A stretch of DNA of 64,000 nt, from positions 23,970-87,969 of the forward strand of contig DAOTZA010000097.1 of the NCBI GenBank assembly GCA_034434515.1, in the 5' to 3' direction. Made by a program: the position numbers and the translations under genes. The notes under the pieces are model-generated. The model saw only the letters and a list, made by a program, of their open reading frames with translations, did not search any database and had not been told where the DNA came from. Below are positions 41,857 through 50,211 of this stretch, in pieces. Each line of letters starts with the position of its first letter. The stretch's first letter is position 1. This DNA is from NAK19 sp034434515 (GTDB lineage Bacteria; Chloroflexota; Anaerolineae; Anaerolineales; UBA4823).

Positions 41857-44292
41857 ATCTCGTTTTTCTTCGTCGTCTGGGTGCTGCGCTAGTTTGTCTG
41901 TCGGGCTACGTCCAAACTGTTCGATCTGTTCTGCCATCTGACGTAGGCGGGCATCGACGCGGGCAAAGAAGCTACCGGCTTCGTATTGCCCGTCTTCGCC
42001 GCGCTTGCCGGCCGGCATTCCACTTAAGATTTCAATCCCTTCCTCGACCGTGTTCACGGCCCAGATGTGGAATTTGCCTTCCTGCACCGCCTGGCGCACG
42101 GCAGCTTTGAGCATTAAGTTCTCCACGTTGCTGGCCGGGATGATCACCCCTTGCTCACCGGTCAACCCGAAGGCTTGACAGACATCGAAGAATCCCTCGA
42201 TTTTCTCGTTGACGCCGCCAATTGCCTGGATTTCGCCCTTTTGATTGACCGAGCCGGTCACGGCAATGCCCTGGCGCAAGGGGACATCAGCTAAAGCCGA
42301 GAGCAAGGCGTATAACTCGGCGCTGGATGCGCTATCCCCTTCGACACCGCTATAACTTTGTTCGAACACCAGGCGCGCCGATAGACTGAGAGGTTTGTCG
42401 TGGGCAAATTTTTGGCTCAGATAGCCACTCAAAATTAAAACGCCTTTGGTGTGTATCGGGCCTCCCAGCTTGGCTTCGCGCTCGATATCGATCAAACCTT
42501 CCCGCCCTAACCCAACGCTAACCGTGATGCGGTTGGGCTGCCCAAAGCTATAATCGCCCAGGGCGACGACCGATAGGCCGTTTACCTGGCCAACTTGCTG
42601 ACCGCTCACGTCAATTTTCAGGGTGCCCCGCCTGATCAGCTCATAAATGCGCTCCTGAATCAGATTGGCTCGGACGCGTTGTTCCTCGAGGGCTTTCTCT
42701 AAATGCTCCACCTGAATCTGGGTTGCACCGTCCTGTTGGGCGTAGTAATTTGCCTCGCGCAGGATGTCCGAAAGCTCGCGAAAGCGCACCGAAAGTTTAC
42801 GTTGATCCTCAGCCAGACGAGAGCCAATCTCCACAAAGCGTGCCAGGGCAGCGCGTTCCAGGTGTAGCAAACCTTCGTTTTCACAAAGCGTGCCGACAAA
42901 GGCAAGATAATCTTCGATGCGTTGTTCGTTGCGTTCCATGACGGTATCGAAGTCAGCCTTGACCTTGAACAGTTCGGCAAATTGATCGTCCAACGCTTGG
43001 GCCAGTAAGAACAGATATGGCGTGCCGATCAGGATGACCTTGACGTTGAGGGGAATGGGTTCGGGGCGCAGACTGCGGGTGGCGAATCCGATCCGTTCGC
43101 CGATCTCTTCAATGACGATTTCCTGATTCTCTAAAGCGCGTTTCAACGAATCCCAGGCGAACGGGTTTGCCAGCAATTGTTGAAAAGGCAAGACCAGATA
43201 GCCGCCATTGGCGCGGTGCAGTGACCCCTGGCGGATGAGGGTGAAGTCGGTGACCAGAGCGCCAAACTGGGCTTCCTGTTCGATCTTGCCAAACAGATTG
43301 GGCAGGGTGGGGTTCATCTCCACCACCACCGGTGCGCCCCGCAATGCCGAATTGTCCACCAGAACATTGACCGAATACTTCCGTAGGGGGGTTTGTCGGC
43401 TGCGTTTGGGAAGCGCAGCAGTCTGGCTTTCTTCCTCTCCCTCGCCTTCGCCGCGGATCAGGGCAAGATTTTCCAGTATATCTTTCTGAACCTGATCGAT
43501 AAAGTCGTTGACTTCAGCAACCGGGCGGTATTTTTCTTTGAGTTCTTCAATCAGGCGTTGCATGGCAAAGGTGGCAACGCGTTGGTCGAGCTGTTGCAGG
43601 GCTTCGGCAGCGGCGCGGTCGGCCGCCCGCGCCTGGCGAAGGGCTGACTCCAAGGCTTCCTGCACCTTTTTCTGGCGGGTCAGGATGGCTTCTTTCTGTT
43701 CATCGGGCAAGCGCAGGAACTCGGCTTCTTCGAGCGGTTTGCCGTCCAGCACCGGAATGGTCAACAAACCAACCGGGGTTGGCTGGATGAGAAAACCTTC
43801 CTGGCGGGCAAATTGATTGATATTCTCCAGCAAGGTTTGCTTTTGCTGTTGAAAGGTGCGCAGGGTTTCCTCCTTTAGCGCAGCATATTGTTCGCTTTCG
43901 AAAGCGCTGCGGATTTCCTTGACGGCTTCGCGCACCAGGCGCTCCATATCCTTTTGAAACTCTACCGCCCGGCCCGGAGGAAGCAAAATTGCATTGGGTC
44001 GGCTGGGATCGTTGAAATTGTTGACATAACACCAATCGGGTGGCGTAGGCTGGGCAGAAGCAATCTCTTCGAGGAACTGTTTGATAGCCGTGGTGCGTCC
44101 AGTGCCAGGCAGGCCAGAGACATATAAATTAAAGCCTTTGCTTTGAATTCCCAGCCCAAATTTCATTGCCTTGACGGCGCGATCCTGACCGATAATGGCC
44201 TTCAATCGCCCGGAAGTCAGGCTGGAGGGGATGGGAATTTGAGCTGGATCACAGCGATGATACAAACGTTCTACGGGCAGTTCCTCGATCAT
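41848..44292 (-). CDS. LonB-like ATP-dependent protease (AAA_32 type)
   Basis: An 814-residue protease from the ATG at 44292 (GGAG 6 bases upstream). The P-loop region reads SGLPGTGRTTAI, with Arg where Lys is usual. A long coiled-coil-rich insert follows, then the Walker B region (RQGSLHRANGGYLVLPFQQLL) and a C-terminal Lon protease domain with Ser in EGDSASSAE and Lys in GGVNEKIEGF. It degrades damaged or regulatory proteins in the cytosol. It lacks the Lon N-terminal substrate domain, as this subfamily does. Confidence 0.88.
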   Translation of the reverse strand: MIEELPVERLYHRCDPAQIPIPSSLTSGRLKAIIGQDRAVKAMKFGLGIQSKGFNLYVSGLPGTGRTTAIKQFLEEIASAQPTPPDWCYVNNFNDPSRPNAILLPPGRAVEFQKDMERLVREAVKEIRSAFESEQYAALKEETLRTFQQQKQTLLENINQFARQEGFLIQPTPVGLLTIPVLDGKPLEEAEFLRLPDEQKEAILTRQKKVQEALESALRQARAADRAAAEALQQLDQRVATFAMQRLIEELKEKYRPVAEVNDFIDQVQKDILENLALIRGEGEGEEESQTAALPKRSRQTPLRKYSVNVLVDNSALRGAPVVVEMNPTLPNLFGKIEQEAQFGALVTDFTLIRQGSLHRANGGYLVLPFQQLLANPFAWDSLKRALENQEIVIEEIGERIGFATRSLRPEPIPLNVKVILIGTPYLFLLAQALDDQFAELFKVKADFDTVMERNEQRIEDYLAFVGTLCENEGLLHLERAALARFVEIGSRLAEDQRKLSVRFRELSDILREANYYAQQDGATQIQVEHLEKALEEQRVRANLIQERIYELIRRGTLKIDVSGQQVGQVNGLSVVALGDYSFGQPNRITVSVGLGREGLIDIEREAKLGGPIHTKGVLILSGYLSQKFAHDKPLSLSARLVFEQSYSGVEGDSASSAELYALLSALADVPLRQGIAVTGSVNQKGEIQAIGGVNEKIEGFFDVCQAFGLTGEQGVIIPASNVENLMLKAAVRQAVQEGKFHIWAVNTVEEGIEILSGMPAGKRGEDGQYEAGSFFARVDARLRQMAEQIEQFGRSPTDKLAQHPDDEEKRDLH

Positions 44293-44404
44293 CAGGTGCT
44301 CCTGTTCTTCCAAAACGGCCAACCTGCGCCGGTAAGCACGCAAGGGCGTGGCAACAAAAATCTTGCGGGCTGCTAACCGGGCGGCAACATCGCTAACGTA
44401 AGGC

Positions 44405-45586
44405 TCAGGCGTGTTGGTTGACTTCTTGCAAGGCGCATTGAGCAGCAGCCACGCCGCTGCCAACCGCAAAGCGATATCCCAGGCTGGCTAACGCTCGTTC
44501 AATGGCGCTCACCGTGCCGATCAGGTCGCCAAAACTGATATTGCCCATGTGTCCAACGCGGAAATACTGTTGCTTGATGGCCGGCAACAATCCGCCGGAG
44601 ATGATCACCTCTTCCTGGGCGACGCGGGGCAAGAAATCAGATGCCTGGATGCCTTGCGGATAACGAACGGCTGTCAGGGTATGGGCCGCAACCTCTTCAG
44701 AAATCGGAATCTGCTCTAGCTCGAGAGCGGTCATGGCAGCTTTGAAGGCGCGGCTCATCTGGCGATGACGAGCGTAGCGGTTTTCCATTCCTTCAGAGAC
44801 AATTTGGGAAAGGCTGACGTTTAAGGCGCGAATCAGGTTGATCGCTGGGGTGGCGAAATAGTCAAATTGCCGGGCTTCATGAGCCTGCATGACCGGCAGC
44901 CAATTCAGCCAATCACCATAGTAATTCGCCAGGGGGGTCTTGCGATTGCGTCGCACCTCTAAAGCACGCTGGCTCACCATCCAGAGGGCTAAGCCTGGCG
45001 GCACACCGATTGCCTTTTGCGAACCGGTCAGGGCAACGTCCACCCCCCATTCATCCATGCGCAGTTCTTCGGCGGCAACGGAACAAACTCCATCGACCAC
45101 ACATAAGGCGCCGTATTGATGGGCAAGACGGGCTATAGTTGGGACATCGTTCAGGACGCCGGTCGAAGTATCGACATGGGAGAAAAAGATTGCCTTGTAA
45201 CCGTCTTTTTTGAGTTCTTCTTCAATTTGTTGCGGATCGGGGCGGGCGCCGATGGTGGCTTTAATTTGGGTGACCTGAGCGCCATAGCGTTCCAGGATCT
45301 CTCCAAACCGTTCGCTGAAATAACCGATGTTGAGCAACAACACCCGATCCCCATCCTCAACCAAATTGGCTGCCGCCACATCCATGGCAAACGTCCCGGA
45401 AGCAGCAACAATAAAGGGTTGACCTTTGGGTGACTGGAAGACCTGATGCATTTTTTCGAGGGCTTCGCCAAAGGTCTGGATAAAAACCGCATCCGTATGA
45501 CTGCTGGTTGGCTCGCTCATCGCTGCCAGAACCGCAGGGTCGAATTCAATGGGTCCGGGAATCATAAGCAATTTGTGGCTTTTCAT
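44405..45586 (-). CDS. Class V aminotransferase (alanine/serine-glyoxylate type)
   Basis: A 393-residue PLP enzyme. The PLP-lysine is in LTGSQKAIGVPPGLALW (about residue 195), the cofactor-binding Asp in GALCVVDGVCSVA, and the opening LLMIPGPIEFDPAVL is typical of alanine-glyoxylate / serine-glyoxylate aminotransferases. It transfers an amino group between glyoxylate and alanine or serine. Other fold-type I class V enzymes cannot be excluded. It ends about 110 bases before the protease start on the same strand. Confidence 0.87.
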   Translation of the reverse strand: MKSHKLLMIPGPIEFDPAVLAAMSEPTSSHTDAVFIQTFGEALEKMHQVFQSPKGQPFIVAASGTFAMDVAAANLVEDGDRVLLLNIGYFSERFGEILERYGAQVTQIKATIGARPDPQQIEEELKKDGYKAIFFSHVDTSTGVLNDVPTIARLAHQYGALCVVDGVCSVAAEELRMDEWGVDVALTGSQKAIGVPPGLALWMVSQRALEVRRNRKTPLANYYGDWLNWLPVMQAHEARQFDYFATPAINLIRALNVSLSQIVSEGMENRYARHRQMSRAFKAAMTALELEQIPISEEVAAHTLTAVRYPQGIQASDFLPRVAQEEVIISGGLLPAIKQQYFRVGHMGNISFGDLIGTVSAIERALASLGYRFAVGSGVAAAQCALQEVNQHA

Positions 45587-45725
45587 CTTCGTTATCCTTT
45601 GCTGAATGATATAGGGTTGCTGAGGAAGCGTGGCAAAGCCCAGGGCTTCTCAAAACGGATGTCCTATTTTACTCCAAAATAACCGCAGAGCAGCTATAGA
45701 AACTTTTCGTCTTTTCGCCTTTCGA

Positions 45726-45879
45726 GGAATTACCTACCAAAGGCTCTATTTGGCAGGACAGACCGTCCACGAATATTGCACGAATACATGAAGTGCGCTT
45801 CCATTCGTTTATTCGTGGTCAATTCGTGGACGGTTTTCTCAGCAAATTATCAACACGAATTGTGATGGTTGGTTGTTAC
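45726..45879 (-). mobile_element. MITE-like element, copy 3 (near-perfect 8-bp duplication)
   Basis: Reverse orientation relative to copies 1 and 2. Its fold is the clearest of the family: ACCGTCCACGAAT (45762-45774) pairs fully with ATTCGTGGACGGT (45822-45834), then a symmetrical 4x4 internal loop, then CACGAATA (45779-45786) with TATTCGTG (45810-45817). Flanks are CCTTTCGA and CCTTTTGA, seven of eight alike. Confidence 0.68.
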
Positions 45880-45900
45880 CCTTTTGAGGGTTTTACAAAA

Positions 45901-45936
45901 TTGCCGCAAATTAAGTCATGCTATATAATACGACTT
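45901..45936 (+). promoter_or_regulatory. Promoter with overlapping palindrome for the XRE/ImmA gene
   Basis: TTGCCG (45901-45906), 17 bases, TATAAT (45924-45929). The inverted pair AAGTC (45913-45917) and GACTT (45932-45936) straddles the -10, a good place for the XRE protein to repress itself. Confidence 0.55.
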
Positions 45937-45953
45937 AGGAAAAGGATCATTCT

Positions 45954-47102
45954 ATGGCTCAAGCGAAAATCAATCCTCAGATCATCCGCTGGGCTCGCCA
46001 ACGACTTGGTTTGTCCCTTGAAGAGACCGCCCGTAGGGTTGGGATCAGAGGGAAGCCAGAGCGTTTATTGGCCTGGGAGAATGGGGAACAATATCCCACA
46101 TTCCGACAAGCGCAGGAACTCTCTAAAGTGTTGCGCATCCCATTTGGCTATCTCTTTTTATCCAAAGCTCCTCAACCTATACCGCCGATCGCTGATTTTC
46201 GGACTCTGCCCAGAGATGTGCTGGCAAAGTTTAGCCCCGAACTGGAAGATGTCCTGAATGACGCCTGTCGTAAGCGAGACTGGCTCCGCGAGCGCAGATT
46301 GCAGGAAGGGGGTCAACCCTTACCATTTGTCGCACGCTTTAGTGCTCAGACGCCTTACGGATTGATTTGTGAAGATATTCGGATGACTCTAAACCTGCCG
46401 ATACCAACGGCGAAAAATGTCAAATCTCATGAGGAACACTTAAGATATCTAGTCCAGCAGAGCGAAAAAGCTGCCATTGTGGTTTTGCAAAGTGGCTATG
46501 TGGGTAGTAACACCCACCGTTCTCTTTCTGTCGACGAATTCCGTGGTTTTGTCCTAGCCGACCCCTATGCGCCGATTATTTTTTTGAATGCAAAAGATGC
46601 TATCCACGGCCGTATCTTCACCCTTGCTCACGAACTTGCCCATTTGTGGACGGGCACAAGCGGTATCTCTAACCCGCAATTGGGAGCAGGAGAGAACCAG
46701 CTTGAAATTGAGCGACTGTGCAATCAAGTGGCAGCAGAATTACTGGTTCCGGCTCAGGTCCTCAAGGAACGCTGGGGCACTCTTAACTATCTAGACCTTG
46801 CCAGAGATTTTTGCGTAAGCGGGCTGGTTATTCTGGTTCGGGCTTACGAAATGGGTTTACTGGAAAGGCAAGAATTCCAAAAGCTTTATGCTGAATCCAA
46901 ACAGAAAATCAAAATAAACAGCGAATACGAAAAATCTTCCACTGGCGGATATTTTTATCGCACCTTCCAAGTCCGAAATGGGCGCCTGTTGGTGAGCGAA
47001 GCAGCCCAGGCTCTGCGAGAAGGCAGCTTGTTATATAGAGAGGCGGCGATACTCCTAAATGCCAGTCCGGAAACCCTGGAGAAAGCTTTAGAAAGTCTAT
47101 AG
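45954..47102 (+). CDS. XRE-ImmA/IrrE fusion metallopeptidase regulator
   Basis: A 382-residue protein. Residues 5-65 are an XRE helix-turn-helix (QIIRWARQRLGLSLEETARRVGI), and 190-290 are an ImmA/IrrE (COG2856) zinc metallopeptidase with HELAH in FTLAHELAHLWTG and a later Glu in LEIERLCNQVAAELLVP. Such fusions act as antitoxins or as regulators that cleave a repressor. The next gene, 10 bases on, encodes a DUF4411 PIN-like protein, the usual partner. The pair is bracketed by two MITE-like elements. Confidence 0.85.
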   Translation: MAQAKINPQIIRWARQRLGLSLEETARRVGIRGKPERLLAWENGEQYPTFRQAQELSKVLRIPFGYLFLSKAPQPIPPIADFRTLPRDVLAKFSPELEDVLNDACRKRDWLRERRLQEGGQPLPFVARFSAQTPYGLICEDIRMTLNLPIPTAKNVKSHEEHLRYLVQQSEKAAIVVLQSGYVGSNTHRSLSVDEFRGFVLADPYAPIIFLNAKDAIHGRIFTLAHELAHLWTGTSGISNPQLGAGENQLEIERLCNQVAAELLVPAQVLKERWGTLNYLDLARDFCVSGLVILVRAYEMGLLERQEFQKLYAESKQKIKINSEYEKSSTGGYFYRTFQVRNGRLLVSEAAQALREGSLLYREAAILLNASPETLEKALESL

Positions 47103-47112
47103 AGGGACTCAT

Positions 47113-47613
47113 TTGCGCTACTGCCTGGACTCTAACGTCTATATCGAAGCTCATCGTCGTTACTACGCCTTTGATATTGCACCAGGCTTTTGGGATGGTC
47201 TTGTTCGTTTGGCAGAACAACAAATTATTTGTAGCCCTATCCTTGTCTATAACGAAATAGCAGTTTCTCATGATGTATTGGCAAAGTGGGCAAAATTGAA
47301 CAAAGATCTTCTTTTTGTAGAGATTGACGACCCAACCCAAGAAGTCTTTAAGCAGATTGTCGATCAAATAGTTCTATCATACGAACCTCACCAGGTACAA
47401 AACTTCCTTTCAGGTGCAGACCCCTGGGTGATTGCTTACGCTAAGGTGCATCAATTGGCTGTAGTCACAATGGAATCGGCAAGGGATGAAATCCAGAATG
47501 CTGACGGAAAAATTAGCGGCAGGATAAAAATCCCAAATATCTGCCACCGTTTTGATATACCATACAAAGATACCTTTGCCCTGTTGCGAGAGCAGAAGAT
47601 TGTTTTGCGTTAG
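47113..47613 (+). CDS. DUF4411 PIN-like toxin candidate
   Basis: A 166-residue DUF4411 protein, related to PIN nucleases: CLDSNVYIEAHRRYYAFDIAPGFWDGL at the start (first acidic residue), ILVYNEI, and GADPWVIAYAKVHQLAVVTMES toward the end (further acids). It starts at TTG 10 bases after the XRE/ImmA stop. This gene order is seen widely and is considered toxin-antitoxin-like; RNase activity is inferred from the fold. Confidence 0.78.
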   Translation: MRYCLDSNVYIEAHRRYYAFDIAPGFWDGLVRLAEQQIICSPILVYNEIAVSHDVLAKWAKLNKDLLFVEIDDPTQEVFKQIVDQIVLSYEPHQVQNFLSGADPWVIAYAKVHQLAVVTMESARDEIQNADGKISGRIKIPNICHRFDIPYKDTFALLREQKIVLR

Positions 47614-47654
47614 AACGCATACCAGTTTTTCAAATTTAGATTTCTTCTATTTCT

Positions 47655-47808
47655 GTAATTGCCTAACAAAGGCACTACTTGGCAGGACAGACCGTCCACG
47701 AATATTGCACGAATGCATGAAGTGCGCTTCCATTCGTTTATTCGTGGTCAATTCGTGGACGGATTTCTCAGCAAATTATCAACACGAATTGTGATGGTTG
47801 GTTGTTAC
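47655..47808 (-). mobile_element. MITE-like element, copy 4
   Basis: Nearly identical to copy 3 (about ten differences in 152 bases), in the same orientation. It has the same perfect 13-bp outer and 8-bp inner stems. No 8-bp duplication is seen at its flanks (CTATTTCT versus CCACAATG). Copies 3 and 4 bracket the XRE/ImmA-DUF4411 pair. Confidence 0.65.
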
Positions 47809-47841
47809 CCACAATGTGTGATGGATAGCATTATATAAAAC

Positions 47842-47870
47842 TTGACAGTCTTACTATTCAATGATACATT
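47842..47870 (+). promoter_or_regulatory. Promoter of the cobamide operon
   Basis: TTGACA (47842-47847), 17 bases, TACATT (47865-47870). It lies just upstream of the cobalamin riboswitch and is the only strong promoter-like sequence there. A second TTGACA at 47892 falls inside the aptamer start and is less likely. Confidence 0.5.
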
Positions 47871-47893
47871 ACATTTGCAAATGAAATTTGCTT

Positions 47894-48063
47894 GACAAAG
47901 GTGCGCTGTTTGCCCGGATGCACAGCGCGCAATGGGGAAAGCCGGTGAGGCGTTTCAAACGATAGTCCGGCGCTGTCCCGCAACGGTAACGTCTCTGACG
48001 AAGCCCGAATTCCCGCCTTTGTCCAGCTCGTTTGCTCCCTCGCGGTAAGGGAGGCCGGGCAAC
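47894..48063 (+). promoter_or_regulatory. Cobalamin riboswitch
   Basis: The aptamer core carries the conserved blocks GGGAAAGCCGGTG, AGTCCGGCGCTGTCCCGCAACGGTAA. The closing stem GACAAAGG (47894-47901) and CCTTTGTC (48016-48023) pairs perfectly over 8 bases. A CTCCCT/AGGGAG hairpin follows. TTGCCCGG (47910-47917) can also pair with CCGGGCAA (48055-48062), a possible long-range contact. Binding of adenosylcobalamin should reduce expression of the genes after it, all of which handle cobamides. Confidence 0.9.
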
Positions 48064-48153
48064 CAAAGCGATTACTCGCTTTGGGGATTAGAATTCCTCC
48101 CGCCCAAGCGGCGGGTTTCTTTTCGAACGGCTTCTCTAAAGCGAGAAGCCGTT
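48063..48153 (+). terminator. Terminator cluster, expression platform of the riboswitch
   Basis: Three hairpins in a row: CCAAAGCGA/TCGCTTTGG (48063-48084), CCCGCC/GGCGGG followed by TTTCTTTT (48099-48123, a classical rho-independent terminator), and AACGGCTTCTC/GAGAAGCCGTT followed by AATTTTAT (48126-48159). The gene starts 25 bases later. The second hairpin is the likeliest stop point. Confidence 0.75.
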
Positions 48154-48177
48154 AATTTTATCTCTTTGAGGTGATCG

Positions 48178-49137
48178 ATGCATAGATCAGGCTTTTTTCT
48201 GACAATCCTTCTTGCCACGGTGTTGCTGGTTGCGTGCACTGCAGGAGGACAGACACTCTCCTCGCTGCCTTCGCCGACCTCTCTGCCACCAACCCCGCAA
48301 TCCATTCGTCTTCGGGATGGGCTGGGGACAGAAATTGAATTGTCTGGCGCAGCTCAACGGATTGTCTCACTTGCCCCCTCCAACACAGAAATTCTCTTTG
48401 CCCTTGGGGCCGGCAATCAACTGGTGGGTCGCGATTCGTTTTCGGACTACCCATCCGAAGCGCTTCAAATCCAGGATGTAGGTGGCGGATTTGGCAATCT
48501 GGATGTCGAAACGATCATCGCTCTCCAACCCGATCTTATCCTGGCTTCCCCTCTGACGGCTGCGGAACAGGTGCAGGGTTTGCGGGATTTAGGCTTAACC
48601 GTCTTTGTGTTGCCGAACCCGCTCCAGTTTGACGATCTTTACACCAATCTGATGACCGTTGCCAGCTTAACGGGTCGGATTCAAGAAGCCGAGACATTAA
48701 TTGTCCAATTAAAACAGCGCGTTCAAAGCGTTGATGAGAAACTGAGCGGCATTGCCCGGCGCCCATTGGTCTTTTATGAAATCGATGGCACAGACCCGAA
48801 TGCACCCTGGACGGCCGGACCGAATACCTTTATCGATATGTTGATCACCAGAGCCGGTGGTCTGAATTTCGGACATGACCTTCAAGGCGACTGGGTACAG
48901 GTGAGCCTCGAGGAGATTTTGCGCCGCGATCCTGAATTGATCTTGCTCGGTGACGCCATTTGGGGTGGGGTTACGGTAGAAGCGGTAATGGCTCGCCCCG
49001 GATGGGGGGAGCTAAGCGCAGTGAAAAACCAACGCGTTTACCCCTTTGACGACAACATCGTCAGCCGTCCAGGCCCGCGCCTAGTAGATGGGTTGGAAGC
49101 CCTGGCGAAATTGTTTCACCCCGATCGCTTTCAATAG
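48178..49137 (+). CDS. btuF: Cobalamin ABC transporter substrate-binding lipoprotein
   Basis: A 319-residue BtuF/FepB-type lipoprotein (lipobox LVAC at residues about 17-20). The domain has the usual pattern RIVSLAPSNTEILFALGAGNQLVGRDSFSDYP, LDVETIIALQPDLILAS and a long central helix. The riboswitch before it and cobamide genes after it identify cobalamin or cobinamide as the ligand rather than iron-siderophore. First gene of the operon btuF-C-D-cobO-cobT-cobS-cbiZ-cbiB. Confidence 0.9.
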   Translation: MHRSGFFLTILLATVLLVACTAGGQTLSSLPSPTSLPPTPQSIRLRDGLGTEIELSGAAQRIVSLAPSNTEILFALGAGNQLVGRDSFSDYPSEALQIQDVGGGFGNLDVETIIALQPDLILASPLTAAEQVQGLRDLGLTVFVLPNPLQFDDLYTNLMTVASLTGRIQEAETLIVQLKQRVQSVDEKLSGIARRPLVFYEIDGTDPNAPWTAGPNTFIDMLITRAGGLNFGHDLQGDWVQVSLEEILRRDPELILLGDAIWGGVTVEAVMARPGWGELSAVKNQRVYPFDDNIVSRPGPRLVDGLEALAKLFHPDRFQ

Positions 49138-49152
49138 GAGGAGCATATTGCC

Positions 49153-50199
49153 GTGAAAGCTCCATCCACCTTGTCATTTTGGAGCGCACGACCGTATTTG
49201 GTCAGTGGTCTGGCGTTAGCCTTGGCGTTGTTTTTCAGTGTGGCGGTTGGAGCAGTGTGGATTCCGCCGCAGACCATGGCGCGTTTATTGGCTGCGCTGG
49301 CGGTGCCGCTTGATTTGTCCGATGTTCCACCCGCCTATCGGACCATTGTCCATAACGTGCGTCTGCCTCATGCCATCTTGATGGCGCTCAGCGGAGCCGC
49401 TCTGGCAAGCAGTGGGGCTGCCTATCAAGGGTTATTCCGCAACCCGCTGGCAGACCCCTATTTGATCGGGGTTGCCTCAGGGGCAGGGCTGGGAGCTGTG
49501 ATTGCCCTGGCGTTGCGCTGGCCTGCCACCCTGAGCGGATGGTTGGTTGTGCCGCTAGCGGCTTTCAGCGGCGCGCTGCTGACGGTCTTGATCGTTTACC
49601 GCCTGGCAAGGGTCAACCAATCGCTGCCGACCACCACGTTGATTTTAGCCGGCGTAGCGGTCAGTTCTTTTGCCACAGCTTTAACCTCTTTCATTATGTT
49701 ACGCTCCCGTGATGAACTTCATCGAGCGTTGGCATGGTTATTAGGCGGCTCGACGGTGAATGGCTGGACGCCAGTTTGGGCTGCTTTTCCTTACATTGTT
49801 ACTGGCTTTCTGGTCTTGTGGTCGCTTGGGCATGTGTTGAATGTGTTGCAATTTGGCGAGGAGCAGGCGCATCAGTTAGGCATTCCGGTTGAGCGGGCAA
49901 AACTGTTGCTTATCCTTGCCGCGTCTTTGACGACTGCCGCAGCCGTATCCTTTTCTGGACTGATCGGCTTTATCGGCCTGATTGTCCCCCATACCATGCG
50001 GTTGCTGTGGGGACCAGACTATCGGCGCCTGCTGCCGCTTTCGGCTTTGGGAGGCGCAGGTGCCTTGCTATTTGCCGATTTGTTGGCGCGGGTTGCTCTG
50101 GCGCCGCAGGTGTTGCCGGTGGGAGTGGTCACAGCTCTAGCCGGAGCACCGTTCTTCCTCTGGCTATTGCGCCGCGCCAAAAGCGAGTTCATTTGGTAA
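49153..50199 (+). CDS. btuC: Cobalamin ABC transporter permease (FecCD family)
   Basis: A 348-residue permease with about ten helices. Conserved blocks are LPHAILMALSGAALASSGAAYQGLFRNPLADPYLIGVASGAGLGAV and SGLIGFIGLIVPHTMRLLWGPDYRRLLPLSALGGAGALLFADLLAR, the FecCD signature including the ATPase-coupling loop. It starts at GTG 49153 behind GGAGGAG, 15 bases after btuF. It forms the membrane channel for cobamide uptake with the ATPase encoded next. Confidence 0.92.
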   Translation: MKAPSTLSFWSARPYLVSGLALALALFFSVAVGAVWIPPQTMARLLAALAVPLDLSDVPPAYRTIVHNVRLPHAILMALSGAALASSGAAYQGLFRNPLADPYLIGVASGAGLGAVIALALRWPATLSGWLVVPLAAFSGALLTVLIVYRLARVNQSLPTTTLILAGVAVSSFATALTSFIMLRSRDELHRALAWLLGGSTVNGWTPVWAAFPYIVTGFLVLWSLGHVLNVLQFGEEQAHQLGIPVERAKLLLILAASLTTAAAVSFSGLIGFIGLIVPHTMRLLWGPDYRRLLPLSALGGAGALLFADLLARVALAPQVLPVGVVTALAGAPFFLWLLRRAKSEFIW

Positions 50200-50211
50200 G
50201 AGGTCGAGTCG

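Larger units (their letters stand above)
45587..45953. other. Intergenic region with MITE-like copy 3 and promoter
   Basis: Some 370 bases between divergent genes, holding the repeat element at 45726-45879 and, to its right, the promoter of the XRE/ImmA gene. The left 140 bases show nothing recognisable. Confidence 0.5.

Noticed and set aside
47892..47897. TTGACA as main promoter of btuF
   Set aside because: It falls in the first strand of the riboswitch closing stem; a transcript starting after it would lack the aptamer. The TTGACA at 47842 is better placed.
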